A DNA stretch of 64,000 nucleotides from Cinclus cinclus. Its lineage: Eukaryota > Chordata > Aves > Passeriformes > Cinclidae. Both the position numbers and the translations under genes were made by a program. The notes below the pieces were generated by a model. The model was given only the letters and a program-made list of their open reading frames with translations, did not search any database and was not told where the DNA came from. Numbering within the stretch: position 1 is the stretch's first letter; the number at the start of each line of letters is the position of its first letter. Shown piece after piece: positions 1 through 24,400 of this stretch. The stretch spans positions 14,235,151 to 14,299,150 of the forward strand of contig NC_085052.1 in NCBI RefSeq assembly GCF_963662255.1. Reading direction: 5' to 3'.

Positions 1-3000
1 TGGGATGTCTGGCTGGCAGAGGTCAGGACTGGGCTCACGGGACTCCTGCCCCCACCCAGCAGCAGACCCGCATCCAAAGAGAGCCTCACTGTGCAAGTAT
101 GAAGCTGTGGCACAGCAGGAACTCTCCCTGCTGAGAACACACAGGCTCTGTCTCACTGCCTGATCCTGCACAAACCAGGTAATGTGTTCCTGGTGCTCGA
201 CCACAGCCTGCCTGGTGCCAAGTTCTGGGCCTGACACAACAGCATTGTGCAGCAAGGCAGAGAGTGGATTCCCAGGGCATTAATCACTCCCCCAGTATGC
301 ATGCATGCATGCTCAGCACACACTAACATTACCTTCATGGAAGACTGCTTATCCCATTTTGCTATTAGCTCTGGAGCGTGTCTGGTCCAGTGTGGGCTGA
401 TGGAAGGAGGGAATAGAATGAAATGATAGCTATTAACTCCGTTACAATGTTGTTTGGAGATCTTCAGCACAGACTGGGTCAAGTCACAGCAGCCAATAAA
501 AGGCATTTACACATAGACTCTTGACAACTTCTTCTATCCCTCCTCTTTTAGCAGCTGAAATTGCTTAAGGTAAAAAACCCCAAATAAGGGACTCACCGGA
601 ATCAAATGTAATTGTCAGGCACTTGCTAGAAGTACCATCACTTAGATGGAGGCAGGACTACTAGAGATGCTGAAGCAAGGATTTTAAGCACTTAAGAGAT
701 AAGGTAGCAATGTGAAGAGGCCATTTAGGCTGATTACAAGAAGTATTAACAGCCCCAGTAAAAAGGCAGACCCAAAGGCTTTGAGGGCAGCGAATCCACT
801 CCTATCCCAAAGCACTGTTCACACCATGAGATAAAAAAACAGTAACAGATGGATGCCACAAAATAAGCAGCAAGGAAACCAAACTTAACAGGCGCTACTG
901 CCACTTGTTTCTCTACTAAACAATACATTCCAGCTTCTCATTCAAGGAGCAGCACTGTTAGAACCGAGTATGGACAGTATGACTGCACTATAACTGAAAA
1001 ACTAACATTTCACCAAACAGATCAAAATATACTGTGTGGGCTTCCACAGGCACGCAGGATTTGCACAAGAGAGACAAGTGGATTCTTGTCCAGCAGATTT
1101 CTCAATCTCTATAAAAACTTTAGAACCTGCATGAGCAGTAGACCAGAAATGGTCACACTCCCAGAAATGTACAAAAGACAAGCTTGTCACAAAATGATTA
1201 GAGAAATTAATATTAAAAATATTAAACAAATACTGTCAGTGATCTTTTTAAAAATTGAAAAATACCATGCATTTCACCTAAGTCATTTCATCCCTTCTTC
1301 TACTCATTATAGGTCAATATCTGTTCACTGAAAACTAAATCCACCCCCCGTGACAGAGATATCCCTCAGCTGAGCGCACCCTCCAGCTGCTGGGACTGTC
1401 TTTGACAAGAGATCTGCGGCAGCTCTTGCTGTGTTCTTGGCTGCAGGATCAGTACCTTGCTCACAGTGGGAGGAACCAGCAGTTAGTTATGCTTGGCTTC
1501 TCACACCATTGTGTCAAGAACAAAAGCTTACTAATTACATACTAAGACATTTCTACCTTTTCCCTCTGTTCGTCCCTGTGTTCTCCAAATCTGGACAGCC
1601 CTCCTTGCCTTCTCCATACCCCAATGCATCTGCACAGCCTGCACAGTCCTCATTCATACTTCTAGGATAGGACATTACCTGCACACCAGCACGCCCTGAC
1701 TGTTCCTACCAGCCTTCAGAAATGTGGCCATTCACACTCCCTCTCCCTGCTCAGAGCAGAACATGTTGCTCTGCAAAGCTCCCCAAGGTCCCTGCTCGCC
1801 TGCACATTCCTGGGTGGAATAAACAATACCCCGTTGAGCCAGGCTGCCTGGGCCCCAGCTGGAGATGGTGCCAGTGCAGGGACTGCAGCTCCAGCAAATG
1901 CAGAGCTGATCCTATGAATCCCAACAGAATGGACACCACAGCAATCAGGACAAACCCCCAACTAATGGTCCTGAGGAGAGGAGCCTTCTCCCACCAGGGA
2001 AATTATGATCACTGCAGCTTGTTGTTAGGACATGCTGCTTGTCTCAGCAGATCCTAGAGCCCCCAGCTGAGCTTCACAGTAGGAAACATGAGAGCTCTTC
2101 TGCACTTGTAAGACCACATAGCTCCCAGGAGGAAGAGGAATCTTCTCACTCTAAAAAGAAATAACTTTCTTTACTTTGTCTGTGACCTGATGTATCAAAA
2201 AGCATTGATATGAATATATTTTTGGTTGGATCACCAATTCTTCAAGAACCAGGACTATGAAGTAAAGGGCCACTTAAGCAAGCTCTGGCCCCCCACCACA
2301 CCTGTGTGGCACAGGAGCTCTGCCATGTACCAAACAAGTAAATCAAACCACTACTTCTCTCCACCTGGGCTCTGGCTGTCAGTGCTCTCAGCTGCTCTGT
2401 TGCAGGACATGGCTGAGGGCAGGCTGGTGGTGTTTGTGTGCGTTGAGTGGTGTGGCAAGGAAGCAAGAGGAGCTCGTGCTGAGCCAGTCAGTAAGCAAAC
2501 AGAAGTTATACGGAAACTAGAGCACACCATCAATTTTTAATGCAAAGCAGAACACCTTGCCACAACATGTGAGCAAGATGACTGTGATGGCTATTTAATC
2601 TCTGGCAGTGGGGTCCTGAGCATGCAAAGGCCAGAATACCAGCTTGGGACACAAGAGTTTCCCAAATTCTCTATGCTGTGGCAGCACACACCTTACAGAC
2701 TTGTGTTTACGAAGTCTGTCTTCCACCCCAAGGTGAATGGTTGTGTCTCTTACCGGTTTTGCAGAGAGGCTAAAACGATACAACTTAGAATAAGGAACAG
2801 ATAAAACCCCAAGAGCAAAATCACCATTGCTGCGCAGTACCTGTGGCTGGGCCACAGGTGGTAAGTAGCATACAATTACAAAATTAGTCATTGCACCTTG
2901 AGTACATATCCAAAACAAGTTGAACTGGGGCTACAAAGACATTCCTTAACATTGTAGCACTTGATTTTGCACACTGAACAATATTCTTCAAGATAACTTT

Positions 3001-4700
3001 TGGACAGATGCCCATTATGATGGCTTTGGTTGCTGGGTGGGGAGTCCAAAAGTCTGGAAATTACTCGACTTTGACTTGGAAATTCTGTTCTTTGCTCACC
3101 ACCATTCCTGTTCTATACTGTTACCTCTAAAGAACCTCAGTCCCCAGCAGGGACTCTGCTGCTACCTGGACCTCTTCCTTTCAGAGTCCCTAGGTGCTCC
3201 TTAGAAGGAAGCAATACATTTTCTCTCCCAACAGAAAGGTTCCAAAAATAAGACAAGGTAAAAGCTGTGTCACTCAGAAGTGGGGTTGAGCAATGTGATT
3301 AGAAATAGGGGAAGTTATCAGTAAGGCAGTGAAGTGCTAAGGTAAGCACAGCTCAGGCTGTCCCACGTAAGCTTACATCACCATTGTCACAAAGTCTGTC
3401 TGAAGTCACCCACTGCAGGGACACCTCAGCTGCACTTAGAACATCAAGAGGTCACACAGCCACGGTTCTCATGACAGCTGGCAGAGGTAGTGCCCTGCAA
3501 AGGTCTGAGAATCACTGCTTTCCTCTGCCCCTGCTGTTCAGCTCCTCCCATCCCATTATCAACAGTGCTTTAAAACTGTTGTACGTTCATACTGGTTTTT
3601 AATGTCACTGCTAATTCTAAGCAGAGCAGCTGGAGAGAGAACTGAAACCTTTGGCCCTGACAGAACAGAGGATCTCACGAACAGAAAGCGGAGGCCAGCT
3701 CAGAGACGTGGGCACTCTCGGCGCAATGGAGGCCTCACACACAAGCAGGACACATTTAGACACTGCCCAGCACGACTCACAGCCAGAGTGAGTCAAGATG
3801 AGGGGGATGATGGTGACGTCTTGTAGCACGGTACAGAGGCTGTATTTGGCAAAGCATCTGCAAAACTGCAAATTCTGTATCTATGAACTCTTTCAGATGA
3901 AGAGAGAAAAATCTCAGTGGAAGCACAGGAGAGAATGGCAGAGGCAAGGGGAAAGAAAGCATTTTCAGAAGAAACTGAAAGTTATGGAATCATGACAAAC
4001 CTCAAAGCAGACATTAATGCTTACGACACAACTAAAGGCTTCCTAGGTACTATGGCAAGGAGAATGAGATATGAAAGGCCAGAAGGGGGGAGAGAATTTC
4101 AAACACCAGGAACAGCAGCAGAGATGTTTGAACCCAAAGGCCAAACTGCATCAAGGACAGGATCAGCTGAGCTACCACATGGGGTCAGCAGAAGGGACAG
4201 CAGAGGAGCAGCAGCTGCCTCTCAGAGTATGCTGAGGGTGACCCAAGCTTTCATTCCCTGAGAGAGCCACTGGAAGAGACACCTCCAGTTCATCTCTGAT
4301 AAGTACAAGGCAATGGGGCCAGGCCGCCAGTGTTGCAAGAGGGGATTTGTGTTTGCAAGAGTGAAAACCATCAGCGAATTCCTTAAAGTTTCTCTTCTCA
4401 GGCTGCCTTGAACCGAGTGCATGCCCTCGGAAGAGCACCCGGGAAAGGCACAGTTCTGCAATCCAGAGCTTCTGCTCTCTGTGTACAACCACTTGTACCA
4501 CCCTCACGGGTGCGAGAACTCCACACTCCCGGTACCAAACCACTGTGGGACGGCCACGTAATTTCTAAAGGGCCAGGTGCTCTCCTGCTACAAGCTGTCC
4601 AGGCAACGCCAGGTGGTGCCTGGTGCTGACCGCCCGGGTTACCACTGCCTGAACGAGACACGGCTTAAGAGACCGCAATCCCGCTGTGCAGTGCGGGGAG
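1..4700. other. No recognised gene (intergenic or intronic)
   Basis: Open frames here are short, overlap on both strands and match no family I know. If the CpG island to the right is the DNMBP promoter, this would be DNMBP intron 1, but no DNMBP coding exon (N-terminal SH3 domain) was recognised. A short ATGC run lies near 297-312. A hydrophobic minus-strand frame at 1751-2010 is treated under findings. Confidence 0.5.
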
Positions 4701-4719
4701 CAGACGGGCGGCTCCAGCT

Positions 4720-5640
4720 GCTCCACGCTGCCCACGTGCCCTTAGTGCTCCCAGGGCAGCGTGGGTGCTGTGGGACGGGGCACGGCGAGCACCCAGCTGG
4801 GCACGCAGGGCTGGAGGGCCACACTCTGCCCTGGGGCGGCTGGAACGAGGGGAGCGCACCCACCCGAGCTCACAGCACCCCAGCCTGCGGCACCCAGGGC
4901 AGCTCCGCGCCCGCGGCGAGCGGGGCCCGGTGCGGGAGGCGCCGGCGGGGCGGGGGCCGGGCCGCGCCGGGGCCCGGCGGAGGCGCAGGCCGGGGCGGCC
5001 GCGGGGCGGGGGGAGCCGGGCACGGGGAGGCCGGCGGGGCAGCGGCCAAGCCGGGCAGCGGCCGGCGGGGAGCGTCCGGCTCCTCACGACCGCTCCGGCG
5101 GGTCCCTACCTTCTCCCGGCCCGCTCCGGGCGCCGCGGCCGCTCCGGCCCTGGGGGTCCCGCTCCCGCCCGCGGCCGCCCAGCCCCGCCCGGGCCCCGGC
5201 CGGCCCGGCCCCCAGCGCCCGCCCCGCCGCCTCCGCCCGGCCCGGCCCGGCGCGGTGCCGCTGGGAAGGCGGAGCCGCTCCGCGGGGCTGGCCCGCAGCC
5301 TGGGCAGCCCGGGGCCCCCGGGTGACGTGGGGATTTCGCCCTATGCAGCACCGCAGGGCCCCGGCTGCGAGGCGTTTCCCCACGGGGACACCCGGCCGCG
5401 GGACACAGCGCCCAGCCGGTGCGGCCACCACTCCCGTAGCCCTCGGGCTGGGCACGGCACTCGTGCGCCATGCACCGGGCAGGACAGAGCACCCTGGCAG
5501 AGCACGGCAGGCTCTGTTTTGCTTATGCAAACTCTCTTCTGCTTCCGCACTAAGCGCCGCCGCCTCCTCGCACACACTGCCGGGGCTCCCCTTCCCCGCT
5601 GCTGCCTTGGGGGAATCTCGCTGCCTTGTCGGCTTTGGCA
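4720..5640. promoter_or_regulatory. CpG island, probable promoter of a leftward gene (DNMBP by synteny)
   Basis: The block is very GC-rich and CpG-dense, unlike the AT-richer flanks. It carries a CRE-like TGACGTGG at 5323-5330. On the minus strand, GGGAGAAG is followed by GTAGGG, a usable splice donor with the exon ending at 5110, so a noncoding first exon of a minus-strand gene could end here. In human, DNMBP is transcribed in the same direction as CPN1 and starts just downstream of it, which makes DNMBP the leading candidate. No coding exon confirms this. The long open frames crossing the island reflect low stop-codon density in GC-rich DNA. Confidence 0.55.
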
Positions 5641-8600
5641 GCGGCTGACGAGCGGGTCTGCACTGCCCATCTGGTGCAGTCTCAGCTTCGCCGCTAGCAG
5701 CCTCCTTAGCTGCTTAGATACATTTTAAGATCATGCCAAAGCATCAAGATGGAGAAAAACCAATAGCTCCCCAGCAGAAATCCATGACAGAGAGGGCCAG
5801 TTTGTGCATCACAGAGGATCTGGCATACCAAGTATAGCAGGTCCCGCGCTGAATTTTGTGGCAGGCTAAAAAAAGCCTCCGTGCCCCAAGGAATACCATT
5901 CCCTAAGCAACACGTTGTAAAGTCTCTAAGTCCTCCTGAGCAGTTACCACTGTTTGTGCATTTAGCTACACTTCTCCATAGCAACCACACAGATCTCAGC
6001 TTGACTTGCCACCAGCCAGGAGCGGGTGTGCACGCTGGCTCTCAGAGCCGTGTCAGTACGTGCACAGGCTGGTGCTGAGTCCCGTCTGTTCTCCTGAGCT
6101 GGGGGCCCACACTGCTGCCATGGCACGATGCCGTGGGCAGGGGGCCTGGGGCTGCCCAGGTGCTCTATTCCCTGCAGGTATGGATGCTTGTGGATTATTT
6201 GCTGGTGCTGAAGAAGGGACACCAGCCCTGCCCCAGGGATCTAGATGTCCTCTGACCCAAAATTTCTATTGTTCTTGCCTGCCAAATAAGATTTCAAGCG
6301 TTCTTCATCATCCCAATCCCTCCTTTCAGGTAATTGACATGACCAACTCTCCTCTGCTGATATCCCCATATAAGCTGCTTCATTCTTCTTTGAGTTCATT
6401 TTATTTGTGTTTTCCCTTTTCTGCCTCCTCCATGCCAGACACAGAAATGAGAAGGCATTGCATGCAGAGTTCTATCTGCCCTCCTGTTTGTCTCAAGATC
6501 CTCACAGTTTTGCTTATAAGAATTTTGGTACATTTTCCTGGGCCTGGCTTGACTTTGTTTAAATGTTTTCCCAGTGTCTGCATACATTTCTGGTCCTTTC
6601 ATCTCAGAAAGGGTAATAGAGAATGGAAGAAGGTTTGGAGGCAGGTGGTGAGGATGCTCAGAGACATGGGAACAGACTGTACAGAAGGAAGAAGGACATA
6701 CAGTGGGGAAAGAGGTCTACAAAATCATGAGTGGCCCAGAGAAGAAGGGGAGGATTGACTGTTTGCTGTGTCTTTTGGTATAAACCTGTCAACTGTTTTT
6801 GCTTTGGCTGAAGCCTCAAAAGCATAAGAAATCCCTATCCTGCAGATGTGAAATCCAAAGGTTGTGCCCTTTTTAGCCCACGCTTCTTGCAACATCAGGG
6901 GCGAAACTCATGGCAAGCCTTTCAGGGGTGTGCTTGAAATTCTGCCTCAGAAACATTTTGTAACCATGTTTTCACGTGGAGAGCTCAGCCACGGCCAAGT
7001 GGATCTTTACCAAATTGTTCAACACAAAAATATTCAGAGCTGGGAGGAGAACGAGCTGGACAAATCCCAGCCCAGAGAGAGAGAGACCTCCAGAGGGTTG
7101 TATCTTGCAGGAACCCTCTTATAGGGGAAAAACGCTTGCGACTGAGACTAACTTTTCTGCTGCACTGCCAACCCCACAGCAGCCTGCGAGGGTGAGTGAT
7201 GTGGCCTCCTGGGCTGGTTGTCCTGTTCTAGGGAAGGAATCTCCCTCCTCTGATACTGCCCGGGAAAGAGGAATTGAGACGGTGCCACATTTTCTAGGAC
7301 CACAAGAGGGCAACATGAGAGAGTACCCGGCAACCAGCAGGCTCAGCAAGACGACCTGTGACACTCCTGGAATGCAGATGGCATGGGCAGCTCTCAGCAT
7401 CACCTTGTCCAGAGACCACCCAGCTGAATTAGCCAACTGAAGGCTGCTCCCTGGGAGCTCTTTCCTTACTCTCAGCTTCATACACATCTCAGAAGTCAGC
7501 GGTCAGCTCAGCCAGCAGAGTGCTGTAGTTGGGGGCAGCAGTATCTTCCTACACATGGGCTGGACACTTGGTGACAGCAGACCCTTCTAAGTGCTGCATG
7601 TGACCAGACCGTGGCATGCAGGGTGCCCTCGCTCGTCCTGCCTGCATGTCCACCACGAAATCCCTTGGGTGAATGTGCACTGACACATGGCTTCCAACAG
7701 GAGGGTCCAGCATCTGCAGTGATGCTGCTGGACTTGGCCAGTGGAAGGGGTGTTAAACCACACAGAATTTGGAGCATCTCAGCCTTGCCATCCTTTTTAA
7801 TTTCTTTCTGCTGCAGGGGAAAAAAAAAATGGAGTTTGGCTTTGGCTGTGACTGCTGAACTGGCCAGTGTCTCCAGCTCCTACTGGTTTCTGCAGACCAA
7901 AATCACTCACAGCCATTGTTAAGAGCATTACCCATTACCGTTCTGGGAACTTTTTTGCCATAGCCTGTATAATTGACCTGCAAGGGACAGCTTCCTTTGC
8001 CTTTACAAGAAAAGGCATGGCAGAGAAAGAGCTTCTGTTAGCAGGCAGAGCTACAAGAGTGCCTGTGCTGCTAATGCTGAAAATGCCACCAGCAACTTGT
8101 AGCAGAGACAGAGGAGGATGTGAAGGTGAGGGGTGAAGTGCAGAATATTGCTGCTGCAGTAGGGTGATACAAGAAATGAAGAGATGTTTGCAAAAGAGGA
8201 GAAGCAAATGAATGTTTGGGGGACACTTTTTTGATGGGCTTTAGACAGGGAGAGAAACAGAGTAACCAATGGCTGTATGGTGGAAATTGGGTTGACCACC
8301 CAAGGAAAAAAGAAATTACTGGGGCATATAGGCATATGTTTGCCCCTCTGGAGTTATTTATTTTCAAAGAAGAATGTTAGAAAAGTTTTGCCTGTTTAAG
8401 ATATTTTTACCATGGAAATAACCAGCTTTGTTTCTACTCTTGCTTTCACTGCAAACCTGCCCACACAGCCTAAGCAGCATTTTAAGCCTTAAGCCTGCAG
8501 TACCCTTCCTCACTGAACTGTGGATCCTTTCTCTCCTAACCCAATTACAATTTGCACATCTTATGCTGTCTCTGCACAGCACTCTGCTGGCATCAAGCAC

Positions 8601-9464
8601 CCACACTTCCCAATTGCATATTGAACCAAGGTTCAGGGTATTTGTCTCAAAGGAACATCCAAGTAACCTGGCTTGGACTTCTACTCACCACCAGTTGTCA
8701 GCTCTCACCTAGTTGCTTCTGTGCTCAGAATAATAATTTGGGTTGAATAGAGTAGCCCCTTCAGCAAGCCATCTGGTTTGGGTCTGAAGACTTAAGGAGA
8801 CAGGATAATATTTGGCTTTTGCCACCATGCATAATTTCAGTCTATCTGACTACAAATAATCCAAACCAGCTACTAGAAAGACCCATTTGCACATCAAGAT
8901 CAGGAGATGACCTTGAACCATCACCTCCTAGAGGTACCAGTCAGCAATAGCTGTGCTGCATGTGGTTCAAGCTGTGTTCAAAGCTGCTCACATCACTACC
9001 TGCTTTAAAACTGACCTTCCCCTAGCTCTGGGGTCTGCAGGCAGCAAGTGTCCTTACCTGAGGGAGAAGCATGGTACTTGAGCCCACAGGACTAATGTTC
9101 ACAGGCCCAGTTTGTGAGTGCAGCTTACACCAAGGCTTGGATTCATTATCCCTGGGATACACTAGTGGCATTTCATGTGAGCTGTAGCAACAGTCCAGGA
9201 GTATAAGGAGCAGAGCTCTCTGAGATGGAGCCAGTGCAGGAGAAGAACTCAGCACACACAGACACACTGCCCAGGGAACTATAGCCCAGGCACACTTAAT
9301 TGTGAATGACTTCACAATTTGGTCAGGGGCTAAATATTTCCTTGTTTAATAACCTAATGATTTGGGCTAGTTTCATGCTGGACTGTTGGAAAGTTCACTG
9401 GCTGGAGTCATCAGCCAGGCCTCATGTAAACGGCTTCCCCAGCTCTCAGCCAAATGAGCTGTCC
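5641..9464. other. Spacer between CpG island and CPN1 3' end
   Basis: No recognised coding exon. The right end should contain the CPN1 3' UTR. A plus-strand open frame of 250 codons at 6006-6758 has no recognisable domain and is listed as a finding, not as a gene. Confidence 0.5.
9345..9350 (-). terminator. Candidate CPN1 poly(A) signal (ATTAAA)
   Basis: The minus strand reads ATTAAA about 115 nt past the CPN1 stop codon, the common variant of AATAAA. A canonical AATAAA on the minus strand lies further on at 8357-8362 and is an alternative. Neither can be chosen without transcript ends. Confidence 0.3.
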
Positions 9465-20412
<10,948 letters not shown>

Positions 20413-20782
20413 CCTCCCGCGGCGCTGGGCGCCCGGACCAGCTCCCAGCCCCGGCTCCCTCCCCGCCGGGAGCTTAAAGTGCAAACTCCAACCAGCTCTT
20501 TCCAGCTGCCGAGTGCCAGCCCCCTGCACCTGCGGGCGGGGGGCGGCGGGAGCGGGGCGCGCCGGGGCCCCGCGGCGCAGGAATGCTCCCCCCGCCCGCC
20601 CGGCCCCCGGCGAGCCCGCTCTCCCCCGGCGGAGAAGTTTCCCCCCGCTCCAGCTCACTTATTAACTGGACAGCAAACAGGGCCCCGCAGCCACCGGCTG
20701 TCACCGCAGAAGAAGCGCAGGGCTGGAAAACTGGCTGCGGAGGGCGTCGGGGCTGCCAAGCGCACGGGGAGCGGCGGGCGGG

Positions 20783-20969
20783 GGAGAGGAGAGGAGAGGA
20801 GAGGAGAGGAGAGGAGAGGAGAGGAGAGGAGAGGAGAGGAGAGGAGAGGAGAGGAGAGGAGAGGAGAGGAGAGGAGAGGAGAGGAGAGGAGAGGAGAGGA
20901 GAGGAGAGGAGAGGAGAGGAGAGGAGAGGAGAGGAGAGGAGAGGAGAGGAGAGGAGAGGAGAGGAGAGG
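20783..20969. repeat. (AGAGG)n pentanucleotide microsatellite
   Basis: About 37 nearly perfect AGAGG units, 187 bp of uninterrupted purine on the plus strand and pyrimidine on the CPN1 sense strand. It lies 370-560 bp upstream of the CPN1 start codon. Polypurine mirror repeats of this length can form triplex (H-DNA). Confidence 0.97.
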
Positions 20970-21449
20970 CCGGCGGGCGGGGGACTGCCCGTCACCGAGC
21001 TCTCTCGTGGGGCAAGAGCCGAGGGGGATGGGGATAGCGCCGGGGCGGTCTCGCTGCCCGCACGATTCCCGCAGCCCTGTCCGGCCCCTGCCTGCACGGC
21101 GCGGGCAGCTCCCTTCGCTCCTCCCCGAGCCCGGTCCCGGCTCCGCGCCGCGCCTCCTCTCCTGCCCCAAATCCTGGGGAAGCAGAGGAGGTACCGCCGC
21201 GGGATGCGGCCCCTCTGCCCGGCCCTGCTCAGCCCGCGATCCCATTGCTCCCGGGATAAACAGACGCACGGACTGCATCGCCCTCGCCATAGCTGCCTGC
21301 CCAAACTGCCGAGCTGGGACGGTGCAGGGGAGGGCAGAGCAGCGTGGGATGTGGTGCAGGAGTTCTCTGCTGAGCAGGGATCATCACGGAGAGCTCCGCT
21401 CTAAAGTCTGGTATCACCCCGCCCTGCTCTGGGAGCGGGCATGAGAAAG

Positions 21450-24400
21450 AGCTCTGGCAGGCACTGGGCAGCAGTTTAACTGCACTGTTTAACTGCGTAA
21501 AGACAAATGAAAATGCCCTGCTGTCTGCTAACAAAGGGTTGCGAACTGTTTCTGGATGTAGGGAAAGCTGGTTCCTCTGCACCCCTCTGCCACGCTTATC
21601 CCAGTGGGCAGCAGACACTTCATGGTCCCTGAACTCTGCCCACTGCCAGAGGCAGCCTTGCTTTGCAAGGGTTTTAGCCCCACGAGGCTAAAACTCCAGC
21701 AGCCTAGTGGCTCTGACAGAGGTATTAATTGAGACAACCCCGACACAGAGCCCAAACATGAGCACAAACAGCTGAAAAATTTACCATCATGGCTGGACAG
21801 GCCAAGAGAAAGGCTCCCTTTGGTAACACGAGCATGATATTCTGCTCCATCCAGGCTGTGCTAGAGAAGAGTTCCTCTGGCCATCAGTAATGCACTACCC
21901 AGGATACTCAGTGCCATGCCAAACACTTGCTTTCCCTTCAGCCTTGAGGAGGAGCTGTGCTGCATTGCTCTGATTTCTGTGTCAAGGGTTGCTTTACCCA
22001 GCAAAGTATTCTCTCCCAGTGCTTTCCTACCTGTTCTCCACATCTGTTTGGGCTGCTGTCTTTCTACCTCAGTTTTCCAGGAAGAGCTGTGGTAAAACCA
22101 GGTTTACAGCCTCTAGCTGCTGTTGATAGCCTCTGATGCAAACAGTACAGTGTGGTGGTGAAGGCACATGGATTGCCTGCTCATGACTTGGCTTACTCAG
22201 ACTTTCCCATATCCAACACTCTCCTGCCCCAGCACCATCATAGTGGTCCTTTCCGTCCTTGACCCTTTGCCTTCTTGGTCTTCTGCCCCATCTTCACAGT
22301 TCTCTCTTTTTTTGAACACAGCTCCCCTGTTTTTTTTTTAAAGTCCTTTTGAAGACATGAACAGAAAAAGAAAAAATATTATACATATATAGAGATAGCA
22401 GTAACCATATAAATGCCTTCTCCTAGTTAAGCTTCATCCCCCCACATCCCTGCTTGTCAGCCAGTCTGAAAGAAACACATGTTCAGGAGCAGGAATGACA
22501 TTGCACCTGTCTGTAGCCAGGTAATAAGAGTCAGTGCTGGAGGTGATAACTTCTCCCAGCACATTCCAGAAACCAAGGCAAAGTAGCTGAAGCTATGGCA
22601 TGGCAAGCATGGGTATGGTAGGACAGCTCTTGTCTCTACAGCAAGACAGGCCTGGTGGTATTTTGTGAAGCTGGCAGCCCACAACAGAAGTGGGAAATGC
22701 CTTCACCTCCTTCATATCCCTGCTCCCAGGGCTGCAGAGTTCCCCTGGAGCTGCTCTGTCCCCAGGCTTCAGTGATGAAGGCCATGTGAAAGAGTCGTGG
22801 GCAGGTTTCCAGCACTACCCAGTGCTACTTGGCAGCCAGAGAGTGTTAGGCAGAGCTATAGTAAAATAGCACAAGCCCCATGTTTGGCCAGTTTCACCCT
22901 CCCCTTTCCCTTCCTAGGCTGCTTTCAGTAGCCTGGGACAGCAGTGGCAGAGTTGGAACTGCAATGCTGCCAAGGGACACATGAGGAAAGCTCTCATTTT
23001 CCTATGGAGGCAAGCAACACTGATGTGAGAAACAACAGTAAAAAAAGAAATGCCAGAGCTTTAGAGCCTAAAAAGGAGCCAGGGGCAAAATCTCACGTGG
23101 GTGGAGAGCGCATCCCATACGCTACTAGGTCTGGAGAGTTAGTCAGTGTTAACTACAGCACAGAGATGGAGGCAGCCTGTTATCAGGCAGCAGGTTTAAA
23201 GCATACAAAAGAAAATAGTTTTGCACAAAAGACACAATGAAATTACATCATCAAAGCTAAAAGTTAAATGAATGCAAAAGAGAATAAGATGAAGAGAATA
23301 AGATGTAGAGAACAGGGGCACCCACAGTTATCAGATCTTGAAACAATCATTTGATCTTAGGAAATTTGAAATTTCCTAAGTCCTTGATGGGTAGAAGAAA
23401 AGGATTATGCTGTTTCCCTAACTATCCCTCTAAATCCTCGCCCACCACACAGCTGGAGATGAGTGCCAATGTGCTGCCTGTTTGATCCCACCTAGCATGG
23501 CCTTTACACATTCTAGGAAAATGACAACCTAACGGATATTTAATCCAATAATAAATTTGGACATGTCTGAAAACAACAATGAAAGCAGAAACAAACAATA
23601 GAAGATGTTAGAACTAAGAAACAGTGAAGGAAGTAAATAAAAACTTCATTTGGAAAATACGGCTCATACATCTGGGATGGATCATACACCCCACCCCCAC
23701 GCAGATGTTAAAAAATGGAGAGACCTTGAGGCAGTGGGAGAAAGAAGGGGAGCAGGAATGCTCCCTCTCCGAGCGAGAGGAATGTGAATGCAAGCCCTGT
23801 CCCCCCACTGTTGCATTGCTGATGGGCACAGGTGGCAAGGAGCTGATTCTGCTGGCATTTGCCATGGAAAGACTCCATCTGATGGGTTCACTTTAGTTCT
23901 GGCCATGTTGTCAACAGAGGAAGATTGGAAAATTTGAGGAAAGTTCAAGCTAATAGCCATAAGAATGAGCAAACTGTGGAGAGTGCATGCTGAAAGAAAA
24001 ATAAGAACCATGACAAGCATTGTTTGCCTTGGCAGAGCTATGGCTGTGGCTGCACACAGAGACATGCAGCCCTGTGAGCAGGGGCACAGGCCCACTGTCC
24101 TTTACCTTTTTGGGGGGCTGGGAAGGTGGGCTGCAGTGTCAGCATGATGCCAGTGGGGCTGCCTGGTGGGGGGAGAGGGAAAATGAGAACAGAGGACCGC
24201 TTCTGTCCAGTTCACAGCTTGGGAGAACAAACTGCTTTGAGGAGGCCAGGATGAACCTAAGACAAAGAAAAATGTGGTTTGGGCACTAGCAGCCTTTCCA
24301 GGAGTGAGACAACCTGTGTGAGGTGCCCTGAGCCCAGAAAAGACCACAGTGCCTTTCTCTACCAGGAGGGGATGCTACCCATCCACCAGGAACTTCAGAG

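Noticed and set aside
746..928. Hydrophobic minus-strand frame (VKFGFLAAYFVASICYCFF)
   Set aside because: It has only 60 codons, with no convincing splice sites or partner exon and no family match.
4577..5728. Plus-strand open frame of 383 codons, with other long frames on both strands
   Set aside because: It lies wholly in the CpG island, where stop codons are rare in all frames. The translation is Pro/Arg/Gly/Ala low-complexity with no domain.
20474..21304. Minus-strand frame rich in Leu-Ser-Ser-Pro repeats
   Set aside because: This is a translation of the CCTCT pentamer repeat. The phase is not that of CPN1 and no start or signal peptide is shared.
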